Made by a program: the position numbers and the translations under genes
The notes under the pieces: model-generated
Database searches by the model: none
What the model was told of the DNA's origin: nothing
The model's input: only the letters and a program-made list of their open reading frames with translations
Assembly (NCBI GenBank): GCA_003249215.1
Contig: QKJR01000041.1
Span: 59,307-123,306 of the forward strand
Length of the DNA stretch: 64,000 bases
Direction: 5' to 3'
Origin: Rhodobacterales bacterium
GTDB lineage: Bacteria > Pseudomonadota > Alphaproteobacteria > Rhodobacterales > Rhodobacteraceae
Shown: one piece after another, positions 53,866 through 61,152 of the stretch
Position numbering within the stretch: the stretch's first letter is position 1
Layout: every line of letters starts with the position of its first letter

Positions 53866-54022
53866 GCAACCCCCATTAATACCGAGCCTTTGTAGCACGG
53901 ACCGGGCCGTGGGGCGCGCAAAATCGTCTCATCCTACTGCGCTGCAGCATGAAATTGCCGGTTTTCTGCCCAAATTTCATGCGCGCGGCGTCCTTGGCGG
54001 GGCGCGGTCGGGCAATCCAGGC

Positions 54023-54058
54023 GCCGCGCCCGCCGGGGAAACCCGGGGCGGGCGCGGC
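54023..54058. other. Strong hairpin downstream of the carboxymuconolactone decarboxylase gene
   Basis: GCCGCGCCCGCC (54023-54034) pairs perfectly with GGCGGGCGCGGC (54047-54058), a 12-bp stem without T-tract on either strand. It lies in the 250-base gap between the VPLPA-CTERM gene and the minus-strand decarboxylase gene and may act as a weak terminator of the latter. I see no gene in this gap. Confidence 0.45.
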
Positions 54059-54115
54059 CGAATCGCACGCTGCCCGCGCTGCGATGCGGCGCGGCTGCCG
54101 GCGTCAGAGGGCCGC

Positions 54116-54505
54116 TCAGGGGCCTTCGGCGAAGACCGCGCGCGCCGCGGCGAGCCCGTTCAGCGCGGCGGGAAAGCCCGCATAGACCGCCATCTGGATC
54201 AGCACCTCGGTGATCTCGGACCGGCGCAGCCCGACATTGAGCCCTGCGCGGATATGCACCTCGAGCTGCGGCCGCGCGGTGCCCATCGCACAAAGCGCCG
54301 CGATCGTGGCGATCTCACGCTCGCGCAGCCCGAGGCCGGGACGGGCGTAGATATCGCCGAAGGGGAACTCGAACAGTAGATCGGCGAAATCGGGGGCGAT
54401 CCCCGCGAGGCTCTCGATCACCGCATGTCCGGCGGCGCCGTCGATTTGATCGAGCAGCCGCTTGCCGCGCTCAAGCCGGGTTTCCCCGGGGATCATTCGT
54501 ATCAT
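54116..54505 (-). CDS. Carboxymuconolactone decarboxylase family protein (PcaC-like)
   Basis: The 129-residue protein has the PcaC-type fold signature: DFADLLFEFPFGDIYARPGLG, REIATIAALCAMG, and QLEVHIRAGLNVGLRRSEITEVLI. The CxxC of AhpD is absent, so decarboxylase or unknown activity is more likely than peroxidase. Start MIRMIPGETRLERG with AAGGA 6 bases upstream. It overlaps the MerR gene by 35 bases, so the regulator and this enzyme are made together. Confidence 0.85.
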   Translation of the reverse strand: MIRMIPGETRLERGKRLLDQIDGAAGHAVIESLAGIAPDFADLLFEFPFGDIYARPGLGLREREIATIAALCAMGTARPQLEVHIRAGLNVGLRRSEITEVLIQMAVYAGFPAALNGLAAARAVFAEGP

Positions 54506-54875
54506 TCTTGCGTCCTTTCTCATCGGGGAGCATCGCCGCATAGGTGGCGATCTTGGTGTCGAGAACGGAAAGACAGTCCTGCAATTCGGCGATCCGCGCC
54601 ACGACGCCTGCCCGATGCGCAACAAGCTGCGCGTGCCGCTCGGGCACGGTTTCATCGCCTTGCGCGCGGGCGCGGGCATAGGCGCGCATGCCCAGGATCG
54701 GCATTCCGGTGGCCTTGAGCCGCCCGAGAAATCCCGCCCAGATCAGATCGGTCTCGCGGTAAACCCGGTGCCCGGCGCTGTCGCGCAGGATCGGACCGAG
54801 CAGGCCGATCTTCTCGTAATAGCGCAGGGTATCTTCGGAAAACCCGGTTTTGGCCGCGAAATCGCTGATCTGCAT
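54471..54875 (-). CDS. MerR family transcriptional regulator
   Basis: The 134-residue protein has the MerR winged HTH (MQISDFAAKTGFSEDTLRYY, then EKIGLLGP) and a coiled-coil dimer helix from about residue 75. Only one Cys (in LQDCLSVLD) lies in the effector region. This resembles the AdhR/NmlR type responding to aldehydes or thiol stress more than metal sensors. It probably controls the overlapping decarboxylase gene and perhaps the divergent OsmC gene. Confidence 0.88.
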   Translation of the reverse strand: MQISDFAAKTGFSEDTLRYYEKIGLLGPILRDSAGHRVYRETDLIWAGFLGRLKATGMPILGMRAYARARAQGDETVPERHAQLVAHRAGVVARIAELQDCLSVLDTKIATYAAMLPDEKGRKNDTNDPRGNPA

Positions 54876-55072
54876 GGTCTTGCCTTTCCTCGACGCCCCC
54901 CACTCTCGGGGTTGGAGCGCACTCCAGGTCAAGCGGTTTTTCGCAGGCGGGCGCGGTGACTGGTTGTCGGGACTGGTCGAGCGGACCGCGCGCTTTATCT
55001 GGACGGAGGCGAAGATGTGAGCGGGGCGGGTGGCGCGCCCCTTGGTGCCCCGCGATCGGCAAGGAGATGAGG

Positions 55073-55495
55073 ATGATCAAGAAACGTGCAACGGCCCATT
55101 GGGACGGCGATCTCAAGTCGGGTGGGGGAACGATCTCGACCCAGTCGGGGGCGTTGAAAGACGCGCCTTACGGGTTCAACACGCGCTTCGGCGACACGCC
55201 GGGCACCAACCCCGAAGAGCTGATCGGCGCGGCCCATGCCGCCTGTTTCTCGATGGCCTTCGCCAATATGCTCGCCGAGGCGGGGATCGGCGGTGTGGCG
55301 ATCGACACCAAGGCCGAGATCGCGATGGACAAGGTGGGCGGCGGGTTCAAGGTGCTGAAGTCGACCCTGACCACGACCGTCACGGCGGTGGGCGAGGCCG
55401 ACAAGCTCCGCGAGATCGCCGATCAGGCCAAGGCGGGCTGCCCGATCTCGCAACTGCTGAACTGCGAGATCGTGCTCGATCTGACGGTCGCGTAG
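55073..55495 (+). CDS. OsmC family peroxidase
   Basis: The 140-residue protein (MIKKRATAHWDGDLKSGGGT onwards) has the OsmC active-site cysteines in AAHAACFSMAF and AKAGCPISQLLN. It reduces organic hydroperoxides in the cytoplasm using a dithiol donor. The ATG at 55073 is spaced 6 bases from AAGGAG; an ATG at 55067 overlaps that site. It is divergent from the MerR gene. Confidence 0.92.
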   Translation: MIKKRATAHWDGDLKSGGGTISTQSGALKDAPYGFNTRFGDTPGTNPEELIGAAHAACFSMAFANMLAEAGIGGVAIDTKAEIAMDKVGGGFKVLKSTLTTTVTAVGEADKLREIADQAKAGCPISQLLNCEIVLDLTVA

Positions 55496-55576
55496 GGGGC
55501 CGTCGGTCGCGAAGAGATGTCCGGGCGCGACGGCCCGGGCGTATCATCGGGGGCTGGTTTCGGGTGTCGGGCGGGC

Positions 55577-55713
55577 AGGGGGCGCTGCCCCCTCGCGGCT
55601 GCGCCGCTCACCCCCGGGATATTTACATCAGGTTGAAGACAGGGCTTTTGCTTTCAACCTGATGAAAATATCCCGGGGGGAATTTGCCGCAGGCAAAGGG
55701 GGGCAGGGCCCCC
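55577..55713. repeat. Modular intergenic palindromic element, copy F (best preserved)
   Basis: Left half: AGGGGGC/GCCCCCT (55577-55593), GCGGC/GCCGC (55596-55608) and box CCCCCGGGATATTT (55611-55624). Inner stem ATCAGGTTGAAG (55627-55638) pairs with CTTTCAACCTGAT (55651-55663). Right half: AAAATATCCCGGGGGG (55665-55680), TTTGCC/GGCAAA (55683-55697) and GGGGGC/GCCCCC (55699-55713). It ends 2 bases before the prfC stop codon, between convergent genes. Confidence 0.93.
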
Positions 55714-55715
55714 GC

Positions 55716-57311
55716 TTACTGCATCATCTCCTTGGTCGCGTCGAGGCTGACGCCCTCGTAGTCGCGCAGCACGCGGTCGATGTCCCATTGCAGGCGCGTG
55801 AGGAAGACGATGTCGCCGTCATGGTCGGTCGCGATATGCTGCTTGTTGACGTTGACGAGCTTGTCGATCTTGTCCTTGGGGCCATGGACCCAGCGCGCCG
55901 AGGTGAACTGCGAGGGCTCGAAGCGCACGGGGATCCCGTATTCGATCTCGATCCGGCTCGCCAGCACGTCGAATTGCAGCGCGCCCACGACGCCCACGAT
56001 GAAGCCCGAGCCGATCGCCGGTTTGAAGACCTTGGCCGCGCCCTCTTCGGCGAATTGCATCAGCGCCTTTTCGAGGTGCTTGCCCTTCATCGGATCGGTC
56101 GAGCGCACCGATTGCAAAAGCTCCGGCGCGAAGCTCGGGATGCCGGTGAAGCGCAGCTTCTCGCCCTCGGTCAGAGCGTCGCCGATGCGCAATTGCCCGT
56201 GGTTCGGGATGCCGATGATGTCGCCCGCCCAAGCCTCTTCCGCCAGTTCGCGGTCGGCGGCGAGGAACAGCACCGGGTTCGAGACCGCCATCGGCTTGCC
56301 CGAGCGCACATGCAGGAGCTTCATGCCGCGCTCGAAATGCCCCGAGGCGAGGCGCACGAAGGCCACGCGGTCGCGGTGTTTCGGGTCCATGTTGGCTTGC
56401 ACCTTGAAGACGAAGCCGGTGACCTTCGGTTCCTCGGCGCCGATCAGGCGCTCGGCCGCGGGCTGCGGCTGCGGCTCGGGGCCGAAATTGGCGATCCCGT
56501 CCATCAGCTCCTTGACGCCGAAGCTGTTGATCGCCGAGCCGAACCAGATCGGCGTCATATGCCCTTCGAGGAAGCTTTGGCGGTTGAAGGTGGGCAGCAG
56601 TTCGCGCGCCATCTCGATCTCTTCGCGCAGCTTGGCGAGCAGATCGGCGGGCACATGCTGGGCGAGGAGCGGATCCTCGAGCCCCTTGATCTCGATCGAG
56701 GCGGCGACCTTGTTGCGGTCGGCGCGGTCCATCAGTTCCAGCCGGTCGTTGAGCAGGTCATAGCAGCCGAGGAACTCGCGCCCCGAGCCGATCGGCCAGC
56801 TCGCGGGCGCCACGTCGATCGCGAGGTTTTCCTGAATCTCGTCGATGATCTCGAAGGTGTCGCGCGCCTCGCGGTCCATCTTGTTGCAGAAGGTCACGAT
56901 CGGCAGATCGCGCAGCCGGCACACCTCGAAGAGCTTGCGCGTCTGGCTTTCCACACCCTTGGCGCCGTCGATCACCATCACCGCGGTGTCGACTGCGGTC
57001 AGCGTGCGATAGGTATCTTCGGAGAAATCCGAGTGGCCGGGCGTGTCGACCAGGTTGAAGCGATAGTGACGGAAATCGAAGGACATCGCCGAGGCCGAGA
57101 CCGAGATCCCGCGGTCCTGTTCGAGCTTCATGAAGTCCGAGCGCGTGCGCCGCGCCTCGCCCTTGGCGCGCACCTGACCGGCCATCTGAATGGCGCCCCC
57201 GAAGAGGAGGAACTTTTCGGTCAGCGTGGTCTTGCCGGCGTCGGGGTGCGCGATGATCGCGAAGGTCCGGCGGCGGGCGATTTCGGGCGGAAGGACGGGT
57301 GCATTGCTCAT
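55716..57311 (-). CDS. prfC: Peptide chain release factor 3
   Basis: The 531-residue translational GTPase shows AHPDAGKTTLTEK (G1), the DTPGHSDFSEDT switch 2 region, TFCNKMDREA (G4) and RF3-specific QDRGISVSASAMSF. RF3 removes RF1/RF2 from the ribosome after termination. Length is canonical. Its 3' end borders repeat copy F. Confidence 0.96.
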   Translation of the reverse strand: MSNAPVLPPEIARRRTFAIIAHPDAGKTTLTEKFLLFGGAIQMAGQVRAKGEARRTRSDFMKLEQDRGISVSASAMSFDFRHYRFNLVDTPGHSDFSEDTYRTLTAVDTAVMVIDGAKGVESQTRKLFEVCRLRDLPIVTFCNKMDREARDTFEIIDEIQENLAIDVAPASWPIGSGREFLGCYDLLNDRLELMDRADRNKVAASIEIKGLEDPLLAQHVPADLLAKLREEIEMARELLPTFNRQSFLEGHMTPIWFGSAINSFGVKELMDGIANFGPEPQPQPAAERLIGAEEPKVTGFVFKVQANMDPKHRDRVAFVRLASGHFERGMKLLHVRSGKPMAVSNPVLFLAADRELAEEAWAGDIIGIPNHGQLRIGDALTEGEKLRFTGIPSFAPELLQSVRSTDPMKGKHLEKALMQFAEEGAAKVFKPAIGSGFIVGVVGALQFDVLASRIEIEYGIPVRFEPSQFTSARWVHGPKDKIDKLVNVNKQHIATDHDGDIVFLTRLQWDIDRVLRDYEGVSLDATKEMMQ

Positions 57312-57372
57312 GGCGCGCGTTTAGCCCAAGCGCGGGGCTTGGGCAACGGGATTGGCGCGGGCCGGGTGGGGA

Positions 57373-57891
57373 TCAGTCGCGGAAGATCGCGTAACTCGTG
57401 CGCACGACGCTCGGGATGGTCTGCCCCGCGAGCGCGAGATGGATGTCGCCCTTGACGTAGCCGTATTCCGTGCCGCCCGAGCGGAAGCTGCGCTTGGGTC
57501 CGGTTCGGGTATAGCCGCGCGCGCTCAGCGCCTCGGTGAAATACTCGCCCAGACCGTTCACATCGAGGCTGGTCATGCCGAACTGGCAATTCTTGCCGTT
57601 GCCTGTGACGATCGTTCGGGTGGACGTCTGCTCGCTCGTCTCGATGTAGAAACTGCCGAAACTGCCCGGCTGATAGCCGATCTTCGCCATCTCGGCGGCG
57701 GTGAGCGGGGTGCCGCGTTCGAGCGAGGCGAGGCAAACCGGGATCACCGGGCGCAGGAACCGGGCGTGGTACTCCTTGGCCTCGGCGCGGGCATCGGCCG
57801 CGGCCTGACGGGTTTCGGGGGTGGGAACCAGCTCGACGCAACCGGCAAGGCCGAGGGTGGCGAGGCAAAGCGCAAGGGCGAAAGGTTTCAA
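57373..57891 (-). CDS. Putative lipoprotein of unknown function
   Basis: The 172-residue protein begins at TTG (57891), chosen because AGGAG lies 7 bases upstream and the product then starts with a lipoprotein signal (KPFALALCLATLGLAGC, Cys about 18). No ATG fits. The mature part has two further cysteines (PVCLASLERG, KNCQFGM) that could pair, and a beta-rich C-terminus. No domain recognised. Confidence 0.7.
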   Translation of the reverse strand: MKPFALALCLATLGLAGCVELVPTPETRQAAADARAEAKEYHARFLRPVIPVCLASLERGTPLTAAEMAKIGYQPGSFGSFYIETSEQTSTRTIVTGNGKNCQFGMTSLDVNGLGEYFTEALSARGYTRTGPKRSFRSGGTEYGYVKGDIHLALAGQTIPSVVRTSYAIFRD

Positions 57892-58139
57892 AGAAAAGCT
57901 CCTGAAATCGGGCGGGGCGATGCGGCAAGAGCGGCACTCTGTGCTCTGCTCTGGCGGCGCGCCGGGCGGGAAAGGCGTCGACAATGACGCAGTCCTCGGG
58001 CCTGCCGGGCGCCAAGGCAAGATGCGCTCGGGGCAGGCCGGATCGGGCGCGGCGGTGCGCAGTTTGGCGGAGCCGGGCAACGCGCGATCCGTCGACCGGC
58101 GGCGCCTCGATCACTGATGTCACTCGAAGCTGCGGGCCC

Positions 58140-59627
58140 TCAGACCACCCCATACCGCTCCAGCGCGCCGATCAGCGGCTGCAGCTCGGTTTCGTAGCGC
58201 TTCCAGGCGTTGACCGAGCTTGCGTAGATCGGCTGGCGCACCTGATGGGCGGCGAGGGTCTTCACCGTGCGGGTGTTGGCGTGAAAATTCAGGCAGCCCT
58301 CTTCCCACTCGAGCCCCGCCGCCGCGATCAGGCGGCGCGACTGGCCCGCGGGGTCGGCCACCAGATCCTCATACTGGACCTCGGTGAAGGCCTCCGGGGT
58401 CTTGGCGCGCCAGAAGTCCATGATCTTGCGATAGCCCGCGTAGTGATGCGCGAGGCTCTCGAAGTCATAGGCGTAGCGATGGTCGCCCTCGCGGAACAGG
58501 TTCTTGTAGCTCGACAGGCCGGTGTCGCGCGGATCGCGGTTCACCACGATGATCCGGGCATTGGGCAGGATATGCTTGATCAGCCCGATATAGAGATGGC
58601 TGGTGATCGTCTTGTCGGTGATATGGGTCCCGAACCGGAACTGCCGGCGCAGGAGATCGTGATAGAAGCCCCGCACCCGCTCGAATTCGCCCCGCGCGAT
58701 ATCGGCGAAGGCGCGCGGCCGGCCCTTGGGGTCGGGCCAGACCAGCTTGCGCAGCGCCCCCGACAGAAGCCCGACTTCGCCGCCGCCGGTCACCTGCGAA
58801 TGGCTCGCGAGGATCTGCTCGACCAAGGTGGTGCCCGAGCGCGCAAGCCCGGTGACGAAGATCGGCGCGAGGCTCGGGTCCGGCGCGAGCGCGGGGGTGG
58901 AAAAATCCGCCGCCTCGAAAAGCTCGATCAGCCCGTCGATCTCGCGGGTGCGCTCGGCGATCGGATCGGTGCCGGGCGGCATCATCGCGCGCATCGCGGC
59001 ATTGGCCTCGGTCAGGAAGGGGAAGACGCGCGCATTCTGGCCGCTGTCTTCCATCGCCTTGGCCAGAGCGAAACACAGATGCATGTGCTGGCGCGCGGGC
59101 AGCTTGTGCAGCCGGTGCAGCGCTTGCATCTGCGCGATCAGCGGATCGCCCGGGCGCAGTTTCTTGCCCGAGACGAGCCCGAGATAAAGGGTGCCGTTCT
59201 GCGGCACGCGTTCGATGGCGCGGCGCAGTTCACGCTCGGCCGCCTTGAAGTCGCCGGCGCGTTGCAAGAGCAACCCGAGCGCGAGGCGGGGCGCCATGTC
59301 CTCGGGCATCCGCCGGATCAGCCGGCGATAGGCTTCGGCGGCGGCCGCGGTGTCTCCGGCCTCGCTGTGGGCCTCGGCACAGGCGCGCAGGATGGCAAGA
59401 TCGTCGGGGCGCAGCTCGCAGGCCTTCGAGAGCGCGCGCGCGGCGCCGTCATAGCTGTGGATAGCCATGCCGATGAGCCCGATCTGATAGAGCGCCTCGA
59501 TCGTATCCGGGCGCGCCTCGAGGATCGCACGATAGTGTTCATAGGCCTCGCGGAGGCGCCCGCCCTCTTTTAGGGCGAGGGCCTTGCGCATCATGGTGGG
59601 CAGATTCTGGGCCCAGGGTTTCACCAT
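58140..59627 (-). CDS. TPR-containing sulfotransferase family protein
   Basis: The 495-residue protein has about four N-terminal tetratricopeptide repeats (residues 15-150). A sulfotransferase domain follows with the 5'-phosphosulfate loop (VTGLARSGTTLVEQIL, near 270) and the 3'-phosphate segment (ARIIVVNRDPRDTGLSSYKNLF). It would transfer sulfate from PAPS to an unknown acceptor, often in the context of exported glycans. AGGAG is 10 bases before the ATG. An 8-bp palindrome lies upstream. Confidence 0.88.
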   Translation of the reverse strand: MVKPWAQNLPTMMRKALALKEGGRLREAYEHYRAILEARPDTIEALYQIGLIGMAIHSYDGAARALSKACELRPDDLAILRACAEAHSEAGDTAAAAEAYRRLIRRMPEDMAPRLALGLLLQRAGDFKAAERELRRAIERVPQNGTLYLGLVSGKKLRPGDPLIAQMQALHRLHKLPARQHMHLCFALAKAMEDSGQNARVFPFLTEANAAMRAMMPPGTDPIAERTREIDGLIELFEAADFSTPALAPDPSLAPIFVTGLARSGTTLVEQILASHSQVTGGGEVGLLSGALRKLVWPDPKGRPRAFADIARGEFERVRGFYHDLLRRQFRFGTHITDKTITSHLYIGLIKHILPNARIIVVNRDPRDTGLSSYKNLFREGDHRYAYDFESLAHHYAGYRKIMDFWRAKTPEAFTEVQYEDLVADPAGQSRRLIAAAGLEWEEGCLNFHANTRTVKTLAAHQVRQPIYASSVNAWKRYETELQPLIGALERYGVV

Positions 59628-59688
59628 GATACATTCGCTCCTGAAGGTTTAAAGCAACCAAAAAACAAATGGTTACGCGATTTTGTCT

Positions 59689-59708
59689 ACTAAACGAACA
59701 CGTTTAGT
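59689..59708 (-). promoter_or_regulatory. Palindromic operator-like site upstream of the TPR sulfotransferase gene
   Basis: ACTAAACG (59689-59696), AACA, then CGTTTAGT (59701-59708): a perfect 8-bp dyad inside an AT-rich 174-base gap, 62 bases upstream of the sulfotransferase start. Size and symmetry are like TetR/MarR operators. Confidence 0.5.
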
Positions 59709-59801
59709 TTGGCGATGCAAGCGGGGGCGGTCGTTGATCGAAAAAACGTGAACGAAACTGATCTGGCGTGATCGGGCGCGGTTCCGCTCGCCGTCCTCGC
59801 C

Positions 59802-60965
59802 TCAGGGCGCGCCCGTCAGGCGCGCTGTGCAGGCGCGCAGATGGGTGCTCAGGCGATGGCGGTAGCTCCGGGTTCGTTCGGCCGTCACCTCCGCGAGTTC
59901 GAGCCGCAGGCGATCGGTCTCGGCGCGGGCGGCTTCGAGACGCAGCGCGAGATTGTCGTCTCGCGTTTGGCGGGCGAGGGCGGTGATCACCGCGGCGACC
60001 TGATCGGCGAGATCTGCCCGCGGGGCCGGATCGTTGCCTCCTTTCGCGCGCGGAACCTGATAGGCGCGGAACAGTGTCGCGCGCTCCGGGAAATAGGCGT
60101 GCCGCACCGTTTCATCACCTGCGGCATGGGCGGCGATCATCGCGGCGACGGTCGCCTCCGAGGGAATGAACTGCGCACCGTCGCGGGCGAACTCGCTGAA
60201 CAGCCAGCCAATATAATCGTTCATCGGATTGAGCGTGAAACCGGAGATCTTGGGCATCTGCGTGTTGATCCGGCGCAGCACGGCGATTCCGAATTCGTTG
60301 ATGCGCGCGTTCGTCTCGCCGACCGTCGCGGTGCAGGGCAGCGCGATGCCAAGCGCACAGAAGAAATCGGTCAGGATGTCGCGGCCTTGCAGGCTGTCGC
60401 GCTCGAAGATCCGCACCTGCATCGCCGCGCGGCCAAAGACCGCCTCCCAGCGGGCGATGATGCCGTCATAGGGCGAAAGGTAGTCGAGCAGATCGTCGGA
60501 GACCGGCTCGCCGAAGCGCGCGGCGGTCGAGCGCATCGAGATCGCCGTCGCCACATGCTCTCGGATATAGAAGACGATGCGAAAGGTCTCGGTGAAGGGG
60601 CTCAGAAAGTTCTTCAGCGCCCGCAGACTCGGCTCGGACAGATCGAAGAGATGTTCGGAGCTGACGATCCAGCGGTCAAAGTGCGCCTCGGGCAGGGCCT
60701 CGAGCCGCGCCGCCCATTGCCGCCGGATGCGCGCGCGGATCTCGGGGTAGTCGGCCTCAGAGGCGGCGCCATGCTCGAGATAGCGCCCGTGCCAGCACAG
60801 CGGGGCCTCCTCGAAGGCGAGGCGGAGATCGTGATCTTGCGGCGCCGTCGTGAAGACAACCTGCGCGGCCAGCGCCTCGGAACAGGTCTCGAGCGCGGTT
60901 TGCACGCTGGTGGTTCCGGTTTTGAAATAGCCGATATGCAGGACGATTTCGCGGAATTTCGGCAT
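59802..60965 (-). CDS. Sulfotransferase-like protein with C-terminal coiled coil
   Basis: The 387-residue protein starts MPKFREIVLHIGYFKTGTTS, where GYFKTGTTSVQTAL matches the PAPS 5'-phosphosulfate-binding loop. RIVFYIREHVATAISM could be the 3'-phosphate site. The last 40 residues (LALRLEAARAETDRLRLELAEV) form a heptad-like coiled coil. The group is frequent near glycan genes. GGGGAGGAG precedes the ATG at 60965. With the TPR sulfotransferase it forms a same-strand pair separated by 174 bases. Confidence 0.78.
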   Translation of the reverse strand: MPKFREIVLHIGYFKTGTTSVQTALETCSEALAAQVVFTTAPQDHDLRLAFEEAPLCWHGRYLEHGAASEADYPEIRARIRRQWAARLEALPEAHFDRWIVSSEHLFDLSEPSLRALKNFLSPFTETFRIVFYIREHVATAISMRSTAARFGEPVSDDLLDYLSPYDGIIARWEAVFGRAAMQVRIFERDSLQGRDILTDFFCALGIALPCTATVGETNARINEFGIAVLRRINTQMPKISGFTLNPMNDYIGWLFSEFARDGAQFIPSEATVAAMIAAHAAGDETVRHAYFPERATLFRAYQVPRAKGGNDPAPRADLADQVAAVITALARQTRDDNLALRLEAARAETDRLRLELAEVTAERTRSYRHRLSTHLRACTARLTGAP

Positions 60966-61152
60966 TCTGGTCTCCTCCCCGGTCTGGTCCGGGCTGATCC
61001 GTTCTACGGCCGGGCGACGCGGCCCCGTCGCGCAAGTTCGTCGCACCTTTGCCGTCAGGGCGGTGCCTCGCGCGATCTCTCACGCTTGCTTGGGGCATCG
61101 GCCAGGTGGCGCCCCGTTGACCTTTGCACGCGGCCCCTGTAGCGCTCGGCCC

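Noticed and set aside
18264..55713. CRISPR array explanation for the repeated palindromes
   Set aside because: Copies are tens of kilobases apart or singly placed between genes, without regular spacers and without cas genes.
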